DNA from: Przewalskia tangutica
Lineage: Eukaryota; Streptophyta; Magnoliopsida; Solanales; Solanaceae
Assembly: GCA_029844215.1 (NCBI GenBank)
Contig: CM056724.1
Coordinates: forward strand, 31,410,446-31,474,445
Reading direction: 5' to 3'
Length of the DNA stretch: 64,000 nt
Shown here: piece by piece, positions 29,545-41,178 of the stretch
Layout of the letters: every line of letters starts with the position of its first letter
Numbering within the stretch: position 1 is the stretch's first letter
Made by a program: the position numbers and the translations under genes
Notes under the pieces: generated by a model
What the model saw: only the letters and a program-made list of their open reading frames with translations
Databases searched by the model: none
What the model was told of the DNA's origin: nothing

Positions 29545-32073
29545 TCTGAAGATCTGAAGAATTAGACAGACAAGAAAATACAATCAAAATTTATTTTCCC
29601 TTTTTATACACAGTCGTTTTAAACTAATTTGGCATGACCTTTTGTTTAATTAGCTCCCACTATTTTGGCATGCTTCTACGACCCAAAGGTAGAATACGGA
29701 TCTAAAATATTTTAAGGTCATAATGGGCCAAGATCCAAACCTATGCTATATCCGCGTTTTCTTTGGCTGATAACTTCAATAACACATTTTGGTAGGTCTT
29801 AAACCAATTGCAAAGCTTATTTGCAACTCTTGGTTGATTAAATAATTCAATTTTAATCTTGTGTCCTTAGATTAGTCCGACACTTTAGCGCCAAGATTTT
29901 TCTAAGCAAGTCAACCCCATTACATGACTGTGTTTATGTATCAAAGTAAACTTGGTCTTTACGAGCAAACACTTTGGTGTAAATACCCACAAAAGTTTCT
30001 CATCTACTTTTACATTTAACACATCTATGAACGAATGGACGACGCGTTTCTAAGCAAGCCAACCCCGAAAAGGATTTTTCACTTTAACAAGTATAATAGA
30101 CGACGCGTTTCAATTTTAGACTTGTATTCAATGTTTGGGCAATATTTTTCTGTTTTCGGGGATTTCAACCAAGATCAACATACATGTAATATTTCATACG
30201 ACATCCTATTAGAGATGACAATGGATCCTGGACCCGATCCGGATCTGGTGGATCCAGATCCGTTTTATAGGATATGGATATTCAAAGTTTGGACCCGACG
30301 GATCCGGATCGGACCCGGATCCGTTTATGATGGATCAGATCTGGATCTGGATCTTGTCTTTGAGATCCGTATCCGGTCCGAATCGACGATGAATCCGTTT
30401 TTTATTAAATTAATTATACATTTATTATTTATACATCATGGCACCGAATCCTTTGTAATCTTAATTTTATTTTATATTCAAAGGGCCGAAGGCCATTATT
30501 ATTTTAATTGAGACACGTTTTGCGTGTTATTCTTTAATCATTATGTTAATCATTTATGTGGTACTTATGTAGTAGCTTAGGTATTGAGAGGATTGTTTCT
30601 CACTACAGCAATAGCCAATAGGCATAACAATTGTCAACAATGTCATTTAGTCCTAATTTACGGATGTATTCCCCATGATTCCGTTAAATTAAATTGACTC
30701 TTTTTCTAGAAAATTTGGACTGATTAGAAGGTATAACTTAATAATTTGTCACTTTGATTTGGATCCAGATCCGATCCGTGGATCCGGTGGATCCGATGGA
30801 TCTGGATTTGGATATGATTTTATGGATCCTATGGATCTGGATCTGGATATGAATACATGTATGTAAAACGGATCTGGATCTGGATCTAGTAGGATCCGGT
30901 CCAGATCCTACCCATTGTCATCCCTACATCCTATCATGCAATTTCTAAAACACATTTAGATTGAAAACCATCAACCCAATAGGCATGATAAAAGATGGTT
31001 TTAATCAACTACTAGGCGCCACCTAGCCAGACAATTATAGCTGTCATTTATGTAAATCAATTACTGGGCGACGCCTACCCAGACAATAATAGCGGACACT
31101 ATGCTAATAATTAAATGATTGCATTTAAAACACTTAGCATATACATATATTATTCAATAATATACAAGTAATGATAATCATGAGTCTATTTGTCTAAACT
31201 CTAAAATTTATGTCTGTGCCAAACAATCCCTAAATATTTTCTGATTTTAAAAATTTCCGATTTTCAGGAAATTCTATAAACTTTCCTAATTTATAGTTTA
31301 GTCCCTCAGGAATTTAAAATTTCAATTTTAACCTTATTAAATTCAGCAAATTTAATTTTAATTTTCAGAAAATATATTCAGGTTTTAGGGACTTGTCTCC
31401 AATTTCCAGAATTGAACTATCTGATTTTCAAAAACTTTGTTTAATTACAGAATTGCCCGAAAGGACCAATATATGTCTAATTAAAAAAAAATTAATTTTC
31501 AGATTCTGAATATTTTAAACTTTAGAATCAGAATCGGAATATTTAAAACTTCAATTTCTGATTTTTTTTTTTTGAAAAATCACAATCGGCGCCACAGCGG
31601 GCAGTGACTGGAAAATTTTATTTTATGCTTCAGTGCCGCGGCACTCCAGTACCGAGCCGAGACGCCTCAGGCATAGCCGCATCGCTCCAGTGTGGAACCC
31701 CGACACCTCTGTCCCAGAAACGCAAAATTCTGCAATTTCGAAATCCTAAAACTCGTTCAGGGTTAGAATTGCAGATTCAGCCTCGTACCCCTTCACCATT
31801 AAACAATACGTTCATCGACCATCATCCAATTCCTACCCGTTCTTCGTCTCAGTGCACCATATTCGAAAATAAACCGGTAACACACATAAACTTAGAAGAG
31901 TTAGATCGGAATGATTTCCTCGATTATATCATTGTTCAATAGTTTCAGGAACAAGGATTATGCGTTCATGAGATTTAAAGTTTTAAAGCTTCTTAACGAC
32001 AAAAATCAGATTTAGGCAAATTCTAACTCATATAATCATTAATAAACATTATATAATCACACAAAATAGCCCA
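29545..32073 (-). other. Copia C untranslated leader
   Basis: About 2.5 kb between primer site and gag, with no family-supported frame. It contains the hAT-type MITE at 30210-30926 and two related segments near 31010-31030 and 31064-31085 (ATCAACTACTAGGCGCCACC and ATCAATTACTGGGCGACGCC) on the plus strand. A 112-codon plus-strand frame at 31604-31942 is not supported as a gene. Confidence 0.6.
30210..30926. mobile_element. hAT-type MITE rich in GGATCC/GATCTG motifs
   Basis: Terminal inverted repeats TAGAGATGACAATGG and CCATTGTCATCCCTA are flanked by a perfect 8-bp duplication CATCCTAT (30202-30209 and 30927-30934), the signature of hAT elements. Both subterminal zones (30225-30385 and 30770-30905) are dense in GGATCC, GATCTG and GATCCG words on both strands. 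The 717-bp interior is non-coding. Confidence 0.9.
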
Positions 32074-32086
32074 GACTCTGATACCA
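32074..32086 (-). promoter_or_regulatory. Copia C primer binding site
   Basis: Minus-strand TGGTATCAGAGTC lies one base inside the LTR edge at 32088. It matches the initiator-Met tRNA 3' end. Confidence 0.85.
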
Positions 32087-32087
32087 C

Positions 32088-32550
32088 TGTAGGATTTTGT
32101 CGGGTTCGTACACGCAGCGGAATTTGAAAATTTATGTTTCAAACCCAACGTGCGGTCAAACTGATGGATGATTATATATGAAACACATAGGAAAAATGTA
32201 ATGCTTCGAAAGAGCACTTACAGTTTGCAAATCTGAAATCTTCTTCTTCAAGTGTAAGCCGAGGGTGAGCACGCAACCGTTCCTCGATTTGCAAGTCAAG
32301 ACTCTAATGTAATTATACTTTCAGAAAGCTAGGAAATCTGACAGAGTTTTAGCAGAGAATAATTCAAGTGAATTGAGTGTGTTAAAATAATGATTGAATC
32401 CTATATTTATAGCTGAAAAAATCAGCTAGGGTTTTCAAGTGGACCGAACCCAGAAAACGAGACAGATTGGGTCGTCTGGACCCACTGGACACGTGGCGCC
32501 GCGACGCTCAAAGGGTGGCGCCGCGACGCTCAAAGGGTGGCGCCGCGGCC
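32088..32550 (-). repeat. Copia C 5' LTR, first part
   Basis: Matches 25084-25560. It ends in about 2.5 copies of a 22-bp GC-rich unit (GGTGGCGCCGCGACGCTCAA AG), where the next element inserted. Confidence 0.85.
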
Positions 32551-35258
32551 TGATCGGTGTATTTTATATACACTTTTTGAGTCAATTTTAGTTGATGTTT
32601 TATTGTTTTTTATTTGTGTCTTGTTATAAGTATGTTAAGTTTTTCTTGTTGTTTTTTGTGTATTTTTTAGTCACAATTTTTTTTTTCTTTTGAGTCATAA
32701 TTGTCTGTCAAAAGATCATGTATGCTGTAGTTACTAGAAACACCTAGTGAAGTAAGGTGAAATAATGTAATGGAATTAGAAGCAACTATCTAAACACCTA
32801 GGTTAGATATGCCAAAAACTCACATAATCTGTCTATTTGGAGTTTCTTGCTTGAATTGTGCATGCTAAATGACTTAAACCTATGTGTTATGATTGTTTGC
32901 TATTTGAGGCGAAATAGTTAGGATATGCATGTTAGGGAGATGACTCAGACATTTCTTTGATAGTCAATTCTTACCACTTTTTTCTATCCCTGACTTTAAA
33001 AGTATCCCTAGTCAGCCCCATTGAGCCTAAACATTGAAACTCCTTCTTTGACACCCTATATTCCCACAAATTGTGCCATAAGTAAAAATGTGAAAAAGTG
33101 GAATAAATTGTGTTAAAAAAAAAAGACAAAAAGAGTGAACAAATTTGATGCACCCCAATAAAAAGAATAATAAGAAATAGGTGAAAGCCTAGGTTTGGGG
33201 GTGTCTGTTATTATGATACACTTCACTCTCCCAAAACAAAAGAGAGGAAAGATAGATTTGAAGTGAAGGAAAGAATCAAAAGAAAAGGGAAAATTGGAAA
33301 AGCTAAAGAGCTTATGATACACGAAATGAGCCTAAATGCCTATTTTTACCTACCTATACCTAAGCCTACATTACAACCCTTAAAAGTCCTGAAGATCTCT
33401 TTTATGCATATCCAGGATTAGTGGAGAATAGCAAGTAAACATGCCATAGGATTTTTGAATTTTACAAGCATGATTCAGTATGTTGACTTCCATTAAGCAT
33501 GATAAAAATGAGTTTGCGAAATATCTAGCTTAATGTGTTTAGTGTGCTAAAAATCTCATGCTATATGTTCCTGCATATTATTCTGCTAACCTTCATGTTT
33601 TTCTAGATAACATCAATGCAGCAAAAGTGATCAATGTCAGTGAGTCTTTTATTTGTCGTTTTCTTGAGTCTTTATTTCTTTCTTTCTATCTTTGCTCGAG
33701 GGCGAGCAAAGGTTAAGTTTGGGGGTATTTGATCGGTGTATTTTATATACACTTTTTGAGTCAATTTTAGTTAGTATTTTACTCATTTTGTTTATGTTTA
33801 GTATAGTATTAGGGTCGTTTTCCTTTCTTTTGTGTCACATCGGTCAGAAATGGAGAAATGACGAAAAGAAGAGAAAATGAGCTTAATTGAGATGGAATTG
33901 CACACAAAAAGGGCCAAGAAAGGAAGTCTAAGAAGTTCCGGGAATTATAGAGTAGATCAGACGAAGACCGGACGAACAAAGGACGAAGAAACGAAAAATC
34001 CGGAAGAATTCCGTCACCAGAGTCGCGGCGCCTGGCAGTGCCATACGCGCCACCACCAAGCCGCCCAAAGATCTCGATTTTCGCGCTGGGCCAGTCACGC
34101 ATGGCGCCGACGCGGGAATTATGAAGTGCTGGGCCGAATTTGACATGTTTTCAGAATCCTAAAGGGATAACTTTTCCTTCCTAAAGGGATAACTTTTTCT
34201 ACCTAAAGGGATAACTTTTCCTACCTTAAAACTCTTACCTAAAAGGAATCTAATAACTTTTCCTACCTACAAAATCCCTAAACCTTCACCAAAAAGATTC
34301 TTTGGCTATAAATACTCTACATCATTAGAAGAATTACTCATTCTCCATTCCACCATTCACCATTCTACATCCATCCATCCACCACTCCATCTTGTAAATA
34401 TTCCACAACACAGCCCTTGGATGCTAGAAGGCTTGGAGACTCATACTAAGTACTTTCTTTTCCGTTTCTTTTCTTTATTTCAGTTTTTGTATGATGAACT
34501 TTGAATTAGTTCTTGTCATGTCTATGACTAGGAACTAATTCTCTTATAGGGCTTTCCATGTTGATTCACTAGAAACTTATGTTATGAATTAATGCATGTT
34601 TATGGTTATTGTTCTTCTTTGAGAGATTTATCCAATAATTGCTTTGAATAATTGGTAATTAATTGACAACTAATTATCACTATATGATTTCTAATTTACT
34701 TCGAAAGGAGAGATTGTGAATATGTTGTAAGTTGGGTAGACATATTTGGGTTGGGGATGAAAATACCTCAATTATTTATGTAGCGTTAATGAGAGGCTTA
34801 ACAACCCTAATTTTGCGCATGGTGCGTGACGGTTAACTAGGTTTTTGTTCTTAATCCTCCTATAGAGTTATCCTTATCACCGAAAGGTAGGTAAGGTGCA
34901 CATCAGGTTGAGTGTTTATATATCCTTAACTGAATATAAAACGATTTCAGAAACTCGCTAGCTCAGGCAAGAAGACCATAATTCATTGTATTAATAAATA
35001 ACATAAGTGGATAGTTGAGGAGACATGGAAGCCCTATTCCCATCACAACTGAAGTAAACTCATTAGATAAATTAGTCTTTATAATTCTTAGTTATTAACA
35101 ACAAAATCAATTATCAATTTACCAAATAGATACCAAAAGATAGATAGTTGGTAATTGAACCCTAATCCTTGTGGACGATATTCGGTCTTACTAAGACTAT
35201 ATTACTTGTCACGATAACGTGCACTTGCGTTAAAGTGTGTGCATCTTTTCGCGCATCA
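32551..35258 (+). mobile_element. Truncated LTR retrotransposon nested in copia C LTR
   Basis: It starts TGATCGGTGTATTTTATATA at 32551 and ends GCGCATCA at 35258, with flanks CGGCC (32546-32550) and CAGCC (35259-35263), a 5-bp duplication with one mismatch. Only about 150 bp of the 5' LTR remains. About 1 kb of non-coding 3' interior follows, then the polypurine AAGTTTGGGGGTATT (33715-33729) and a complete 3' LTR (33730-35258). No pol text is present. It is the same family as the solo LTR at 9464-10841. Confidence 0.88.
33730..35258 (+). repeat. 3' LTR of the nested element (1529 bp)
   Basis: TG...CA LTR. It shares long stretches with the reverse complement of 9464-10841, for example TTAATTGACAACTAATTATC near 34655, and both end in the GTGTGCATCTT...GCGCATCA tail. 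A triplicated AAAGGGATAACTTTTCCT-type unit lies at 34150-34220. Confidence 0.87.
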
Positions 35259-36345
35259 CAGCCCTAGTCCAATTTTACCTCGTTTCTATTTTAATTAAAT
35301 CCGAAATACCGTCTCGATTTAATTAAATAATCATAATCATTATTTATTCTAATGTCTCGATCATAAACCGAACATTTATATTCTCTCTGATTACATTCTT
35401 GAATCGATGGAACAATTGACTTAGTGTTACCCTACAGGCCTTCACATATCGACACTAATAACATTAGGGTCTACACGGAACTCCTAGACGGCATCGGAAG
35501 ACGAACTCAATATGTGAAGTATAGTTACACGAAACCTGTGAACTGAACCTCTATGTGGGAAGATAAGATCCTTTCATTCACGATACACTCGATCAAGCTT
35601 AGGATCTGCCAAGTGTCTATCCAAATGGCTTGATCATTATATCTCATCTATATTAGATGACAACCAGACCATATCAAAGATATGTCTACTGCATTGGCCA
35701 ATGACTTAGTCAACCTAATACCATATGAGAATCTGAGTGTTCTCTCGAAGATACATTCGAGGAATGAATCCTAATCTTGGCTCAACTACCACCTTTAATC
35801 TACGTCTCAATATATCCAATACAAGCCGCGTCTCAACCTATAAGACATTTGAGCTTAGGACATGATCAAAGTACATTACTCTGTAAACAAGGCGCGTATC
35901 GACCTCAAGTCTGAGGACTTCTATCTCCCACACGCTGATGACACTTTAGACATATATAACAAACATTACATCAGCAGAGTATACCAATACTTCTACAAGT
36001 ATTCATGTGTCCATTACGAGTTGCCATAACTCGTAGCAGGTGAGACATACTACATCCCTACGGATATGATGCATACCACATGTCGACGTATCACATATCA
36101 TCGATATCTTATTCTCGATGATCATTAGTCGAGGCAATTTAAGAGTTACGTTATAATATTAATCTCTCACATTATTAATAACCACGTAACCTCTTGGGAT
36201 GCAATTATAGAATATTACAGACAATCAACAAATAATTCAATAACTGCAAATGCCATAATATTAATCTCCATTAATATAAATATGAATGTGTATAAAGTAC
36301 ATTTGTCCTAACACAGATTATTTCTAAGACATAAATATACTTTCA
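35259..36345 (-). repeat. Copia C 5' LTR, second part
   Basis: Resumes the LTR after the nested element (CAGCCCTAGTCCAATTTTAC) and matches 25578-26667 closely to the terminal CTTTCA. Confidence 0.87.
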
Positions 36346-37427
36346 TAAGCAAATTGTATTTCTTATTTAACAAAACGTCGGTGGTCGTCTACAAGTTTAC
36401 ACAATTTTCTATTTAGCTTTAGCTGTAATAGGGCTTTTCAGACTTTGAAACAGATGACTGATTACACATTGTATGGTCATCAGCAACCACTGTAGTATTT
36501 CTTAACAATTAATTTCAAGGCTGGTGTTTGACGATACACATTAAATTATCGTTACGGTCGTAAACTGAATTGGGTCCAGCAAAACCTACAACTTTGATTA
36601 TATCAAAGAAAATGTTTTATGTTTCAACATAGGAATGGCCCCTAAAAATATAAAAGAAAAAACAAATCACAGACTAATACTCACTACATCCTAACAAAAT
36701 GGGTATCCTAAAGAAATCAAAGGTCAACTCATCTTTTAGTATTTGATTTTATTCGTAATGTTATTTGTTTTTGGAAATAAAAATGATATAAAACCACATA
36801 AAAAAGTTATATACTAACGTACATATTTTTTTGAAAAAATATAATGCAAGAACATATTGACTCTCCAAAACGCAGTAGTACTAGTGTCATTCTTATTTTA
36901 AATGAATTGTATTTATTTCCACAAGGCTAGCAGCAGACTCGTTCTCTAATTTGATGGGTGAAAGAAAAGCCAACCTTATGGTTGAATGCATGCTGCTCGT
37001 TATACTTGTACACAACTCAACCTATTAAAGGGGTCGGTTGGTTGCTAGTTAAAGTCACATAGATAGTAGTATGAAGAGATTTAATTATTCATGCATTAAT
37101 TATTTCATCATCTATTCTCTACAAAATAATATATAGTTCCCCTTGTAACTTATATATGTATCAGTTAATGTGATATTATAAATTGCTAACAAACATCATA
37201 TTTGAGTAATGAATTTTATACATAGTAAGAAACTACTACCAAGTATGATACAAGTTATGCATGAATTAATATTATTAATTCACTTCCTTACCAACATTTA
37301 AACGATCCCTAAATTAGAATGGGAAAAAATGTAACCACATTCGATCTGCACAGCTCACTGTATATATGATATATCGTCACACTCTGTTTGTTATGCACTT
37401 TTATAAATTAATTATGTTTGTATGGGG
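36346..37427. other. Unassigned intergenic DNA, about 1.1 kb
   Basis: AT-rich, with no gene, RNA or transposon terminus recognised. Confidence 0.35.
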
Positions 37428-37896
37428 TGAAAAGCGCACCCGGAGAAGCTCGTGTAATCGGATACTCGAAGGATCGAGGATCTCCACAGTTGACTCCCAC
37501 TGCCACCAACCTGGGTCACATCTGTCACTTTCGATTAGTACGGCCACAGTATACTTGAACATTGAAGCTGCAGAGAGGCCACATCAACCATACTTTAGTA
37601 TTTGAAAAGTTCAACTTTGAATTATATAAGGATAGCTTAGGATAGAAGAAGAGCATCTTTCTCACACTGTGTAACCTTAGTTTTCTTTTCTCTCTAAGGA
37701 ATATACAAAAGAACATCTATTATTTTACTGAATCTTTTTTGATTTTTTGTCTTACATTGTTTTTTACTTGGTGTTTATTATCTAAATCGGACTTGTAAAA
37801 GAGGTTCTCAGATCGGATACAACTCACTTGTTTTCAAACTTTGTTGAAATAAATTTCTAATTGATTTTCTAGTTGAATCCACTTTTACCGAAAAAT
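37428..37896 (+). repeat. TAT-like 5' LTR
   Basis: Begins TGAAAAGCGCACCCGGAGAA. It aligns with 52910-53244, for example GATCTCCACAGTTG, CTGGGTCACATCTGTC and TTATATAAGGATAGCTTAGG. The TTATATAAGG near 37621 is a plausible TATA region. The 3' edge is approximate. Confidence 0.72.
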
Positions 37897-37995
37897 AATT
37901 TGGCGCCATCTATAGAGATAGACACCAGTGGTGCTGTATTGATTCATAGCAGATCTCCTTTAAAAATCAAGCATAGTCACAATACTTAACTAAGC

Positions 37996-39300
37996 ATGTC
38001 AGGGTCAAGCAACAGCTCTCATGAATCACATGGACTCGAGAACACTCGGGTGTTAGCTAACACACGAGGTATACCAGACCTGGTAGAGATACCGGAGTCG
38101 GAGCATAACGAAGAGTTCATGTGGGAGCAGAGGGCAGCATAGGCGAGATTCCACAAAGACAGTCTAGCGAGGAATGAAGTAGGGTGTTTCAAGCGCCGAG
38201 GAAGTAGAAAAGCCTCAGAGGCGCGCGATCGAAAGAAAGGACCGATCGTGACCATTGACAAGAAAAAAAGACCTACCAAAAAAGCAGGACAAATGACATG
38301 GTCACGGCCACGCTCAAGGCACAAGATGAAATGTTGTAGCGCATGGAGAAAGCTATAGCCACTATAGCCAATCTTTCTAGGGCTGGGACTCCAGCGTTGA
38401 GTCAAAATATGAAGAAAGCCTTTGAAATGCCGCAATCTAAAGAAAGGGAGGTTGGCGGCGCAAAGGAACTACTGGACGCATTCACTGAGGTCTTTTTAAG
38501 GTTGAGAGAGAAATGAATGAGCGGATGAATCAGATACCGGGAGATCCGCCCAAAGTGATAGAGATTTGAGCCAGGAAATACGGGGTACTACCATACCTGG
38601 AGAGCGCGACCCCTGCCTCTATCCCCAGAAGGTTCAAAATGCCTGACATACCTAAGTATGATGAAACCACAGACCTCGAGGAGTATGTGACAACTTTTAA
38701 AGAAACTATCACTGGGCATGATTTGAAACAACACGAGATCAAATCTGTCATTCTAAAGAAATTCAATCAAACGCTCATAAAGTGAGCTCTCTCTTGGCAC
38801 ACCCATTTACCTGAAAACTCTATTGATTCGTTTACTACTCTTGCAGATTTTTTTGGAAACTCTCACGCGGTATCTTGGAGGGTTAAACACACAACCACAA
38901 TGTGATCTCTTTAAATCAGCGGGGAGATGAAATGCTGAGGGGATGCATAGACATGTTCCAAAGAGAGAATATTATTACCGGTTATCCCAGAGTATTGGGC
39001 CGCAGCTAATCTCACGGATGGTCTGAATTCAAGCAGTTTAGACGCATCCAGGAAGTTAAAAGAATGCCCTAGGGAATTCCCAACCAAAACACTGAATGAA
39101 ATAAATCTCAGATACACGACTAAGATGTGTATTGAGTTAGATCAACAGGCAACATCACCGATAGAGGTAGGTAGTTACTTTACAAAAAGGTTAGATCCAG
39201 ATCTTGGTGAAAGTACCGTAAACCATAGGGGATGGTTCGAGTCATACAAAGTTCGCAGATTCCCTAGTCAAGGCACAAATGGGGGGGGGGAACGATAGAA
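37996..39300 (+). pseudogene. TAT-like gypsy gag remnant
   Basis: The start MSGSSNSSHESHGLENTR at 37996 follows the primer site by about 85 bases. The capsid-like region includes RRFKMPDIPKYDETTDLEEY near 38625-38690 and KQHEIKSVILKKFNQTL, then LPENSIDSF near 38810. These are retrotransposon gag family hallmarks. In-frame stops (for example at about 38141 and 38781) and shifts break the frame. A Cys/His knuckle (CHFHSMHGHTTEDC) lies near 39500. Confidence 0.78.
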
Positions 39301-39829
39301 GCAGCCAGGCCTCATTGAGAGAGGTTCTCTACGGCTCGAAAGATCAATGTCAAAGGGAACCACACTCCTAAAGTTAACGAACCAAAATTTTAATATAGAC
39401 GCGGTGGATCTCATTGTTGTGATGAAAACAATGAAGGAAGTTAGGTTCCCACAAGAAATGCGGACAAATACATATAAAAGTAATATTGGGTTATGGTGCC
39501 ACTTTCATAGCATGCATGGGCACACCACAGAGGATTGTTCGAATTTGAGGATCGAGGTGGACTAGCTACTATGAGCGAGACTCTTGAAAGAATATATCAG
39601 GGATCGAGCAAATCTTAACCCGAGTCGAAGCCCCGAACAGAAATCGAACAAAATAATGCAACATATCTACATTATCAACATGATTTTTGGGGGAGAGATG
39701 GTAAACAAAATCACGTACAAATATCTTAGGATGTCCAAAATCTTTGTCACAACTATGAGCTGTGTCTAGAAACCCGTAGATAGAAGACATCTCATTCTCT
39801 AGCAACGATTGCATGAGCCTTACTTCCTC

Positions 39830-41178
39830 CCATAACGATGCCCTGGTAATATCTATTCAAATTAAGAATTCTTTTATTAAGTGTGTGTTAATTGATCCAG
39901 GAAGTTTAGCAAACATTGTTTCACTATGGGTTCTGAAAGAAATAGGGGTGGACGGATCAATCATCACAGTAACAAGGTGCTGACATGTTTCAACATGTCA
40001 AATGAGTTAACCCGAGCGAAGATCGAGTTGCTGGTTCATGCAGATGGCATAGAGCAATACACGACTTTCAACATCATATTCGGCGACATGACTTATAATG
40101 TGATACTGGGAAGGTCTTGGACACACTCAATGCAAACGGTCCCCTCCACCTTTCACCAAAAGGTTAAATTTCCTACTCATTGGGGGCCGGAGAGATCAGA
40201 GAGGACCAAGGCGCAACCCAAGAAATAGAGTCCATGACGGTAACAACATCTCAAAGAGACTAACTAGACAAATAGAAATCAAAGACGTCAGACTCATATG
40301 ATAGGTCTGGAGGAAACAACTTACGAAGGCGACAACAGCAGGAGTAATATCCCAAGATCAAGCCAACATGAAGGATTTCATTGCCTTAAACAAGGATCTT
40401 GCAGACTCAACAGTAGAAGAAATGGAGCACGTGGAACTTTTTGAAGAATATCCCGAAAAGAAGGTACATCTTGGCTTAGGACTTTTATCCGGGATCAGGA
40501 ATGCATTTCTATGTTCTTTAAGAACTAACTCTGATTACTTTGCTTGATCTCACCTGGACATAACAGGGATTCCCCCAGAGGGATCCCAATTACCACCCTG
40601 TAAAATAAAGGAAACGATCGATATCCGCCACCAGGGACCAATTTATCAAAGAAGAAGTGACACACTTGCTTAATATACAACCCGGAGAATGGAGAACTCG
40701 AATTGTTGGACACATAGTGATGGTCCCCAAAGAGCACAACAAGTTCAGGATCTGCGTGGATTTCAAGGATTTGAAGGAAGCTTTCCCTAAAGACTCATTC
40801 CTAGTACAATACATTGATCAAACGATCGATGTCACGACAGGACACGAGCTACTTAGCCTCTTGGATGCATATTTCGATTATAACTAGACTAGTCTGCACC
40901 TAGAATATAAAGAGAATACTTTGTTCATAACTAATCACAGTAATTTATGTTATAACATAATGCCTTTGGGTCTTAAAAATATTGGGGCGACGTACCAAAG
41001 ATCGGTGAACAAAATGTTCAAATGGCTGATCGGGAAATCCATGGAAGACTACATCGATGACATACTGGTCAAATATCTAGAAGCAGAAACTTATCTGTCC
41101 AACTTGTAAGAAACCTTCATCGTCCTTCGTCGACACATGATGAAGCTAAATCCGGAAAAATGTACCTTAGGGGTCAAA
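39830..41178 (+). pseudogene. TAT-like gypsy protease and RT, first part
   Basis: A retropepsin-like segment near 39870-39920 reads CVLIDPGSLANIVSLWVLKE, with D-P-G in the usual D-(T/S)-G position, which is common in this clade. RT starts near 40650 in mixed frames; NKFRICVDFKDLKEAFPKDS lies at 40740-40800. The block YNIMPLGLKNIGATYQRSVN leads to the intact active-site box YIDD at 41050-41061. Text ends at MKLNPEKCTLGVK at 41176, where another element enters. Confidence 0.8.

Larger units (their letters stand above)
25084..36345 (-). mobile_element. Ty1/copia element C with 1.6-kb LTRs, nested insertions
   Basis: LTRs are 25084-26667 and 32088-36345; the second is split by another element at 32551-35258. 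Flanking 5-mers are GAAGC (25079-25083) and TAAGC (36346-36350), a target duplication with one mismatch. On the minus strand the order is LTR, primer site (32074-32086), a 2.5-kb leader, gag (from 29544), zinc knuckle, protease, integrase, RT/RNase H tail, polypurine AAGTGGGAGAT and LTR. The leader carries a hAT-type MITE. The central RT is deleted, so the element is dead. Confidence 0.9.

Noticed and set aside
30035..30511. 158-codon plus-strand open frame rich in Asp-Pro
   Set aside because: It spans the copia C leader and the left end of the hAT-type MITE; the Asp/Pro text comes from GGATCC repeats.
31604..31942. 112-codon plus-strand open frame
   Set aside because: It lies in the copia C leader, antisense to the element, with no motif.
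33809..34146. Overlapping open frames on both strands near 34 kb
   Set aside because: They lie inside the 3' LTR of a nested element, differ between LTR copies and have no motif.
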